Source: an uncultured Clostridia bacterium
GTDB lineage: Bacteria; Bacillota; Clostridia; Christensenellales; Aristaeellaceae
NCBI GenBank assembly: GCA_934631055.1
Contig: CAKTXP010000079.1
Coordinates: 1 to 10,117, forward strand
DNA: 10,117 nt
Reading direction: 5' to 3'
Part shown: one piece after another, positions 1-5,289 of the stretch
Position numbering within the stretch: position 1 is the stretch's first letter
How the letters are laid out: the number at the start of each line of letters is the position of its first letter
Notes under the pieces: generated by a model
Seen by the model: only the letters and a program-made list of their open reading frames with translations
Told to the model about the DNA's origin: nothing
Database searches by the model: none
Translations under genes and position numbers: made by a program

Positions 1-115
1 CATGGCGGCGCACCTGCTCGCCAATCTTCTGGACAGCGAGCGCAAGCTGACCGTCGGCAACGCCATTGCGGGCGTCGCCGGCATTATTCTTGCCGGCATG
101 TTCATCATCCTGTAA
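1..115 (+). CDS. C-terminal fragment of a membrane protein (5' end outside window)
   Basis: An open frame enters from the left edge and ends with TAA at 113-115. The visible 37 residues run from MAAHLLANLLDSERKL into a hydrophobic, glycine/alanine-rich helix (VGNAIAGVAGIILAGMFIIL) that ends the protein. A charged loop followed by a final transmembrane helix at the extreme C-terminus suits a polytopic integral membrane protein such as a permease, but too little is visible to name a family. An ATG occurs at base 2, but no ribosome binding site can be assessed, so the real start is probably upstream. The gene converges on the - strand glycosidase cluster and is followed by hairpins that may end its transcript. 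Confidence 0.55.
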   Translation, partial: MAAHLLANLLDSERKLTVGNAIAGVAGIILAGMFIIL

Positions 116-133
116 AGCAAAACGGGGGAACGC

Positions 134-178
134 AAGGGGCTCTGCCCCTTGACCCCGGCGTGGGATCTTGTTCCCTGC
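134..178 (+). repeat. Pair of short GC-rich hairpins after the partial membrane gene
   Basis: The first hairpin is perfect: AAGGGGC (134-140), loop TCT, GCCCCTT (144-150). The second is imperfect, built on GGGA (162-165) with TCCC (172-175), extended by G158-C178 and C159-G177. There is no T-tract after either arm, so this is not a classical intrinsic terminator, though it lies 19 bases after the stop codon of the + strand gene and may form its mRNA 3' end. From memory, similar GGGGCTCTGCCCC-type hairpins recur between genes in many Clostridia; copy number in this genome would settle whether it is a dispersed repeat. Confidence 0.45.
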
Positions 179-214
179 ACCCTTTCTTCGCTTCGCGGCT
201 GTTTAAATCGTTTT

Positions 215-248
215 TTATTGGACGACGCGCATGCGCGTCGTTCAGTAA
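215..248 (+). repeat. Extended palindromic hairpin
   Basis: The core at 222-241 is a perfect 20-base palindrome, ACGACGCGCA followed by its complement. The pairing continues outward to 215/248 if G221-T242 and T218-G245 are allowed as G-U wobbles, giving about 17 base pairs with almost no loop. Both outer wobbles are G-U in a + strand transcript but become A-C mismatches in a - strand transcript, so the longer stem belongs to + strand RNA. No T-tract follows it. It could be a 3'-UTR hairpin of the partial + strand gene or a dispersed repeat. Confidence 0.45.
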
Positions 249-273
249 CACATATTTAAGGAACCTCTGAATA

Positions 274-334
274 ATAAGCCCTGCATTCTGGTCAAACACG
301 CCATTCAAGCGTTTTTTCAGAATACAGGGCTTAT
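274..334 (-). repeat. 17-bp inverted repeat with 27-base loop
   Basis: ATAAGCCCTGCATTCTG (274-290) pairs with the segment at 318-334, matching at 16 of 17 positions. The one mismatch (C284 against A324) becomes a G-U pair in a - strand transcript, so the stem is complete only there. No T-tract follows on either strand. It lies about 350 bases beyond the end of the - strand cluster. A terminator role is unlikely; a remnant of a small mobile repeat or a structured 3' segment are both possible. Confidence 0.4.
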
Positions 335-477
335 CCTTACTCAAATATGCCTTTTTTCGCTGGTTAGCTGCTTCCTTTTCTGTAAAAGGGCAGACTTTCT
401 CCTTGATTTATGTTGTGGAAAGTTTTCGACCAGCAATCGCCAGCGAATACAAATTGGCACAGGCAAACAAGGCATAC

Positions 478-629
478 AAACGATTTTCGTTTCAGCTTGT
501 TGACATAAGCAAACTTGACTTGAATAGCAATATTAAGAAATTCAGCTATTCTTTCATTTGCGGAAAGGGCTATTCTCCCCCTTCGGGGGAGAATAGCTTT
601 TTGTCTACAGTCTGAAACGATTTTCGTTT
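478..629. repeat. MITE-like element with imperfect terminal inverted repeats
   Basis: The left end AAACGATTTTCGTTTCAG (478-495) and the right end CTGAAACGATTTTCGTTT (612-629) are inverted copies of each other except for a few central A/T bases. The similarity continues inward for roughly 15 more bases on each side (CTTGTTGACATAAGC against the complement of the right side, with several mismatches and one base shift). The result is a 152-bp unit with about 33-bp imperfect terminal inverted repeats, no coding capacity and a strong central-right hairpin. This architecture fits a miniature inverted-repeat element. I could not find a clear target-site duplication at the borders, so the exact ends are uncertain. 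Confidence 0.35.
564..602 (+). terminator. Strong Rho-independent terminator
   Basis: The stem GCTATTCTCCCCC (569-581) pairs perfectly with 585-597 around a TTC loop, 13 base pairs. It is extended by two G-U and three A-T pairs and followed immediately by TTTTT (598-602). The T-tract and the G-U pairs favour function on the + strand. On the - strand the stem is followed by CCCTTTCC, a poor tract, yet this is the best hairpin downstream of the - strand cluster (about 90 bases after its stop), so partial bidirectional use is possible. It sits inside the MITE-like repeat. Confidence 0.75.
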
Positions 630-689
630 TTCTTTACGTCTACATTTCGACGCAGGACCGCAGTTTTTTATTCATCTGATTCTTTCCGC

Positions 690-3683
690 TTATGCCATCT
701 GTTTTTGAGTCTTACGCTTTTTATGCAGACAAATCCCGCGAACAACACACAGAAGCAGTACGACTGCATCCAGTCCAAACACGACCATCTGCCAATACGG
801 CATGACATAGGCATATTCTACGCCGTTGCCCATTCCATTCATTGCGTTGCTTCTGGAAACCGTATACAGGATGTTCTTAACTGCTTTGCGAAGCGCGACC
901 AGATGAGAAGCATTGACCATCAGTCCCGAAGATGACGGCTGCTGATCCTGGAACAGGCAGAGGTCGCCGCCTGCGCGGATCATCTGATCCGGATTCATGT
1001 ACGCGTTGGCATAATCCGTAATCACCAGACCGCGGAATCCCCACTCATCGCGCAGGATCTCCGTCAGCAATTCATAACATCCGCCCGCCCAAACCGTTCC
1101 GACACGGTTGAACGAAGACATGATGCCCATAGTTCCGCCTTCTTTGACTGCAACCTCAAACGGCTTGAGATAGATTTCGCGCATAGCCTGTTCATTTAAC
1201 CATGTGATCAATCCGTTGGAATCGCGATCCGTCTCCTGATCGTTGAAAGCAAAGTGCTTCATCATGGTATAGACGCCCTTCTTCTGTGCGCCCTGAACCA
1301 CGCCCGAAGCCATCTTGCCAGAAAGCAGACCGTCTTCGGAATAATATTCCCAGTTGCGTCCGGAGAACGGAGAACGATGAATATTGACCGCCGGAGCATA
1401 CCAGCCGCTGTACGGACGACCGTCGCCGCGCTCATTGCCCACAAGCGCTTCGTTGCCTACCGCGTTGCCCATCTTTTCTGCCAGTTCTACGTTCCATGTT
1501 GCGCCAACAACACATTCGCTCGCGTAGAAGCAGGTGTCATATACGACCGCCGTCGCTTCCGTCGCGGACATAAACGACGCAAAGCCCGCAGGACCATCCG
1601 GATCGATCGTTTTCGGTTTGGCAATCGCATCAATTGCCGCCGTATTGAAATTGCCCGTACCGACCAGATAGCGCATCTGCTTGACCGTCAACTCCGAAAG
1701 CAGCTTTTCCCATGCAGGATCATCGTAATCCTTGTCGATGAGGTCATAAAGTTTGAGTTCCGTTTCATTGTATTCAAGCGGCGTGCGCTGCTGACGCGGC
1801 TTCTTCTCCTGATACCACTTTTTACCGATATCCACGCTGCTTCCCTGACCGATATAGGCTTCGACCGTCATCGAATCGATCAGTGCCTGATCCACGTTCC
1901 GATCTTCAACAGTCGGCGTGGTCGGCCACGTTCCTTCCCAATCGCTTCTGGAAAGATACGTTTCGATATGGTCGCTTACATGATCAAATCGGTTGGCAAC
2001 TTCGTTGCCTGTCGCCGAATCCGTCTCGCAAACGAGGGTTTCACCCAGTTCCAGTGCAAAGCCCATGCCATTTCCAGCCCATGCATCGTGCGCATTTCTG
2101 CCGATATGCAGCGTGTATTCGCCCGCATCCAGTTCATACGCCTTGCTGCCGTTCTGGTTCAAGTCTGCGTAATCATACGATGCCATATCGCGCACGTCAA
2201 GCGACAGCGTCACCGTTTCGGATTCGCCCGGCGCAAGCAGTCCCGTCTTGGCAAACGCGCCCAGCACAACATGCGATTTTTCAATACCGCCATCCGTATA
2301 AGGCGCCTGATAATACAGCTGCACGACATCCTTGCCGCTGTACAGGCTGTCCGCCCGATTGGTCACGGTAACTTCTGCGGTCAGCGTCTTTTCTGCGTCC
2401 TCTGTAGTCAGCTCCGTTCCGGAGGCAATCTCCTGTCCGTCAAGGCTGACGCGCTCCAGCTTCCAATCGAAGTTGGAATAGCTCAGACCATAGCCGAACG
2501 GATAGACCACCGCATTTTCATACCACGAATCGTTCCCGTTTTTCTGATACTCTGTATAGCCTCGCGTCTCGTAATAGCGATAGCCGACATAGATGCCTTC
2601 CTCATAATCGACGAAATAAGCATTCTGATCCGCGCCGTCCACCTGGTAGCGGTTGCCGCCCGCAGAAAGATTCGTCGAGAAGTTCTGCCAGCTCGGCGCG
2701 TCCTTGAAATGACGAGCATAAGTATCGACCAGCCGTCCGGACGGATTGACCTCGCCGTTCATGATGCGTCCCAGCGCCGCCAAACCTGTTCCGCCGGTCG
2801 TTCCAATCCAGATCGCACCTTTGAGCTTTCCGTTGTCCTCCATCTCTTCAAGGAAGCCCAGCTCCATGCTGGCAGCGGAATTGACGATGACGATGACGTT
2901 GTCAAAACCGGAATCTTCCGCGCAGAGCGCCTCCAGCAGCGCGCGTTCATTTCGGTCCAGCTGCAAATAGTGATCGGTCGGATCGGCGCCTTCGATACCC
3001 TCCATCGTGCGCGGCAGGTCATAGCCTTCGCCGCCCACACGGGAGAATACGACGACTGCCGCATCCGTATAATCGCCCGCATAAGCCGCAATGTCTTTGT
3101 CGTATTCGCTCAGCGCAAGTTCGCCCGTTTCCAATCCAGCAAGCACGCCGGTATTGAAATTGAGCTTTGTGCTTCTGCCCTTTCCCGCGTTCTTTTTCGC
3201 CTCGTAGAAGGCTTTCAGTTCCGGATTGGTTTCAAAGCCCGCGTTTTGCAGACTCGCATACAGATCCACGCCGTTGGCGGTACTCTTCGCGCTCGAGCCG
3301 GATCCGCCATATACCATATCGACCGAGTTCATGCCGAAAACGCTGATCTTCGCGCCGCGCTCAAGCGGAAGCGAGTCTTCGTTTTTCAGCAGAACAAAGC
3401 CTTCTTCGCAGATCTCTTCATTGACGCGGTTCGCGTTCGCCAGCGCATCCGCCTTGGTGACGATTCCTTCATCCTTGGTGAAATACTGCGCCTGAGAGGG
3501 ATCGCCTTTCGTCACGACGCGCCGTTCCTCGCCAAACAGGGAATTAAACGTATTCTTGACCAGCGGGAGCTGTGTCGTCACCAGCGTAACCGTCAGGCAG
3601 AGCGCGACCAGAATGGACGTCGTGATGATAAAAGGCTTCAGACTGTTTTTCGCCTTTTTCTCTTTTTTCTCTTTTTTCTTCAT
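690..3683 (-). CDS. Membrane-anchored, domain-permuted GH3 glycosidase
   Basis: The 997-residue protein is a family-3 glycoside hydrolase, probably a beta-glucosidase or beta-xylosidase-type exo-enzyme acting outside the membrane. Domain order is permuted. The (alpha/beta)6 sandwich domain comes first (about 85-320, starting EEGFVLLKN), then an FnIII-like domain (about 405-535), then the TIM-barrel catalytic domain (about 655-945). Visible catalytic features are the likely acid/base E219 in GGEGYD, DGPAG at 696, SGRNWEYYSED at 774, the KHF..NDQETDRD segment (K809, H810, E817) and the likely nucleophile D890 in ITDY. A lysine-rich tail and hydrophobic helix (about 17-37) open the protein; a second helix (about 962-984) and a basic tail close it, so the enzyme should lie outside with both ends inside. 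It is the last gene of the cluster, 96 bases after the lipoprotein. The start is supported by AAAGGA 9 bases upstream. Substrate is unknown. Confidence 0.92.
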   Translation of the reverse strand: MKKKEKKEKKAKNSLKPFIITTSILVALCLTVTLVTTQLPLVKNTFNSLFGEERRVVTKGDPSQAQYFTKDEGIVTKADALANANRVNEEICEEGFVLLKNEDSLPLERGAKISVFGMNSVDMVYGGSGSSAKSTANGVDLYASLQNAGFETNPELKAFYEAKKNAGKGRSTKLNFNTGVLAGLETGELALSEYDKDIAAYAGDYTDAAVVVFSRVGGEGYDLPRTMEGIEGADPTDHYLQLDRNERALLEALCAEDSGFDNVIVIVNSAASMELGFLEEMEDNGKLKGAIWIGTTGGTGLAALGRIMNGEVNPSGRLVDTYARHFKDAPSWQNFSTNLSAGGNRYQVDGADQNAYFVDYEEGIYVGYRYYETRGYTEYQKNGNDSWYENAVVYPFGYGLSYSNFDWKLERVSLDGQEIASGTELTTEDAEKTLTAEVTVTNRADSLYSGKDVVQLYYQAPYTDGGIEKSHVVLGAFAKTGLLAPGESETVTLSLDVRDMASYDYADLNQNGSKAYELDAGEYTLHIGRNAHDAWAGNGMGFALELGETLVCETDSATGNEVANRFDHVSDHIETYLSRSDWEGTWPTTPTVEDRNVDQALIDSMTVEAYIGQGSSVDIGKKWYQEKKPRQQRTPLEYNETELKLYDLIDKDYDDPAWEKLLSELTVKQMRYLVGTGNFNTAAIDAIAKPKTIDPDGPAGFASFMSATEATAVVYDTCFYASECVVGATWNVELAEKMGNAVGNEALVGNERGDGRPYSGWYAPAVNIHRSPFSGRNWEYYSEDGLLSGKMASGVVQGAQKKGVYTMMKHFAFNDQETDRDSNGLITWLNEQAMREIYLKPFEVAVKEGGTMGIMSSFNRVGTVWAGGCYELLTEILRDEWGFRGLVITDYANAYMNPDQMIRAGGDLCLFQDQQPSSSGLMVNASHLVALRKAVKNILYTVSRSNAMNGMGNGVEYAYVMPYWQMVVFGLDAVVLLLCVVRGICLHKKRKTQKQMA
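3653..3679 (-). repeat. 9-bp tandem repeat encoding the lysine-rich N-terminus
   Basis: Two exact copies of AGAAAAAAG (reading the - strand) and a third with one change lie in tandem directly after the start codon and encode part of MKKKEKKEKKAK. The unit is three codons, so copy-number changes would keep the frame and only lengthen or shorten the basic cytoplasmic tail. Slippage in the six-A runs could shift the frame. Confidence 0.5.
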
Positions 3684-3779
3684 GGTCTTCCGTCCTTTTG
3701 CTCCATGATAAGTAAAATGTTAAGCGTTAATAGGTACGCCGAGGCTGCCGCTCCAAACGTTCCCCGTTCTACGCCTGTT

Positions 3780-5213
3780 TTATTTCGTGTTCGCAACGCG
3801 CGGACGCCATCCGATCTCACAGCTCGCGTTGTCGATCTGCAAATAGTCAAAGATGGGGCCCTTTGCCGTCGCCGTTCCGACGCCTTCCGTGTCTTCGGAA
3901 TCTACGATCTCAAAACGCACGATGTTCTCACCCGCATGCAGCTTCACAGACGGCTGAAGCGTAAAGCTCTGGAATTCCATATCGTTGCCAGCGCCCTTTT
4001 CAAGGATGGTGAACGAACCGTAATCCAGTTCTTCTTCGTTGACAAACACCTTAAACGTCTTGGGCGTCAGCGTCAGATCGCCCCACTCCGTACCCAGGCA
4101 GAGTGTCAGATTCGCATCCGTATCTGCGGCGGATTCAATAGCAAAGCTGAACGTCGCCGCCGTGTTCAGATAGCCCAGCGCACGTCCGCCGCTCGCTTTG
4201 GCGTAAGTCTGGATCATCGAGACGCCGCCGGCGCTGCCGCTGTAACCCGCGCCCTTGAGGTTGCTGACGTCGATATGTTCCGCTTCCATCTTGTTGGTCG
4301 CTTCATACACATCATAAATACGGAGCTGGAATTCCGCCGTTACGGATTCATATCCTTCCGCGCTGGCGATGACGTTAAAACGCATAACGCCGCTGGTGGA
4401 GTTGGTCGGCGTACCGGAGATCACGCCCAGTTCCTTATTAAAGCTCAGCCCTTTCGGGAAGCCGATGCCGCCAATGTACTTAACTTTGTAGGTAATATTC
4501 GGCACACCGTAAGCCGTGCGCACGCTCTGATTGTATTCCGTGCCAACTTCGCCATCCGGAAGCGTCGCGCCTTCAAAGACGATATAGCCCAGATCCTCCG
4601 CAGACGCAGTCTGTTCGCCTTCTTCGACGGTCAACGTAAACGCCGCTTCGACAGGGTCGCATCCGCTGGCAGATGCCGTAACGGTAAATGATGCCTTTTC
4701 CATCGCTTCCGTCGGAATGCCGGAGAGTTCGCCAGTCTCGCTCAGTTCCAGCCCTGCCGGGAGCGTGCTTCCTTCTGCGAGCGCATAGGTGATGGACGGC
4801 ATACCCGTTGCTGTGGCGATATTCTGCATATACGGTTCACCCTGTTTACCAGCAGGCAGTTCAGCGTCCTGATAGGCGATTGCGCCTTTTTCGACATCAA
4901 GCGTGAAATCCGCTTCTTTCACATTCTCCTTCTTGTCGATGGCGACAATAGTGAAAGTAAAGCTGCCATTTTCCTCCGGCGTTCCGGTAATGGTTCCGTC
5001 TTCAGCCAGAACCAGACCCAGCGGGAGATTATCGGTATAGTCCAGTTCATACGTCATTCCATCCTGACCGATGGATACGGACTGGTTATAGGCTTCGCCG
5101 ACCTTTGCTCCTTCCAGCGCTTTTCCCTCAAACTTCACGTTGCCGCTGCATCCCGTGATGCAGAACAGCGCCGCGCCCAGACCGCATGCCAAAACAACTT
5201 TCTTGCCGTTCAT
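3780..5213 (-). CDS. Lipoprotein with three Ig-like modules and a CBM6/35-like domain
   Basis: The 477-residue product has a lipoprotein signal peptide (MNGKKVVLACGLGAALF) with lipobox ITGC, so C22 should be lipidated and hold it on the outer face of the membrane. Three putative-Ig (He_PIG-type) repeats follow at about 27-108, 113-197 and 210-300, each with the signature 'GL.L...G.I.GTP' (TGTPEENG, SGIPTEAM, SGTPTNST). Residues 305-466 look like a CBM6/CBM35-type beta-sandwich: it opens with MEAEHI, has GGRALGYL in the middle and ends with IFDYLQID. No catalytic motif is seen. The inferred role is binding glycans or partner enzymes at the cell surface. It lies between two GH3 genes, 76 bases after the first. 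I chose this ATG because AGGAGG (5223-5228) sits 9 bases upstream; an in-frame ATG 42 bases earlier would bury the signal peptide. Confidence 0.87.
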   Translation of the reverse strand: MNGKKVVLACGLGAALFCITGCSGNVKFEGKALEGAKVGEAYNQSVSIGQDGMTYELDYTDNLPLGLVLAEDGTITGTPEENGSFTFTIVAIDKKENVKEADFTLDVEKGAIAYQDAELPAGKQGEPYMQNIATATGMPSITYALAEGSTLPAGLELSETGELSGIPTEAMEKASFTVTASASGCDPVEAAFTLTVEEGEQTASAEDLGYIVFEGATLPDGEVGTEYNQSVRTAYGVPNITYKVKYIGGIGFPKGLSFNKELGVISGTPTNSTSGVMRFNVIASAEGYESVTAEFQLRIYDVYEATNKMEAEHIDVSNLKGAGYSGSAGGVSMIQTYAKASGGRALGYLNTAATFSFAIESAADTDANLTLCLGTEWGDLTLTPKTFKVFVNEEELDYGSFTILEKGAGNDMEFQSFTLQPSVKLHAGENIVRFEIVDSEDTEGVGTATAKGPIFDYLQIDNASCEIGWRPRVANTK

Positions 5214-5222
5214 GAACAAAAT

Positions 5223-5228
5223 CCTCCT
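5223..5228 (-). promoter_or_regulatory. Ribosome binding site of the lipoprotein gene
   Basis: A perfect AGGAGG on the - strand lies 9 bases before the ATG at 5213. It decides the start over an in-frame ATG further upstream at 5255, which has no such site and would put charged residues before the signal peptide. Confidence 0.85.
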
Positions 5229-5241
5229 GTTTTGTCGAAAG

Positions 5242-5271
5242 TGACCCGCAGGCACTTATACCTGCGGGTCA
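5242..5271 (-). promoter_or_regulatory. Intercistronic stem-loop between secreted GH3 and lipoprotein genes
   Basis: TGACCCGCAGG (5242-5252) and its exact complement (5261-5271) form a perfect 11-bp stem with an 8-base loop, extendable by a G-T and an A-T pair. It begins 18 bases after the GH3 stop and ends 13 bases before the next ribosome binding site. On the - strand it is followed by CTTTCGAC, not a T-tract, so full termination is unlikely. Such stems between cistrons often stabilise the upstream mRNA or mark a processing point and so set unequal expression; that role is inferred here. Confidence 0.6.
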
Positions 5272-5289
5272 TTGTCAACTGCCCTGTGT

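Larger units (their letters stand above)
116..689. other. Gene-free intergenic region rich in inverted repeats
   Basis: These 574 bases lie between two convergent genes. I see no credible coding region: the short open frames have no ribosome binding site and run through hairpins. From left to right there are GC-rich hairpins (134-178), a palindromic hairpin (215-248), a long inverted repeat (274-334), a bulged 10-bp hairpin (368-393, CTGC..CCTTTT/AAAAGG..GCAG), and a MITE-like inverted-repeat element (478-629) that includes a strong terminator (564-602). Much of the region is more AT-rich than the flanking genes. No tRNA, rRNA or known riboswitch was recognised. Confidence 0.6.

Noticed and set aside
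258..275. GGAACCTCTGAATAA, resembling the terminal repeat of an IS5-like insertion sequence
   Set aside because: No inverted partner was found within the intergenic region and there is no transposase; the resemblance is from memory only.
105..344. 79-codon - strand open frame in the left intergenic region
   Set aside because: It runs through the palindrome, the GC-rich hairpins and the end of the opposite gene, has no ribosome binding site, and its product (a basic, Pro/Arg-rich tail) looks like translated repeat.
403..615. 70-codon + strand open frame
   Set aside because: It reads through the strong terminator hairpin at 569-597, has no ribosome binding site and shows no recognisable motif.
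3718..3732. TTAAGCGTTAA dyad between lipoprotein and membrane GH3, considered as a catabolite-response or LacI-type operator
   Set aside because: The arms are only four bases, the spacing is one base off the catabolite-response consensus, and no convincing promoter with proper spacing overlaps it.
1254..4691. Very long + strand open frame spanning most of the membrane GH3 and part of the lipoprotein gene
   Set aside because: It is in exact codon register opposite both genes, so it stays open simply because TTA, CTA and TCA codons are avoided there. Its translation is rich in Arg, His and Ile with no recognisable domain, while the - strand products are clear family members.
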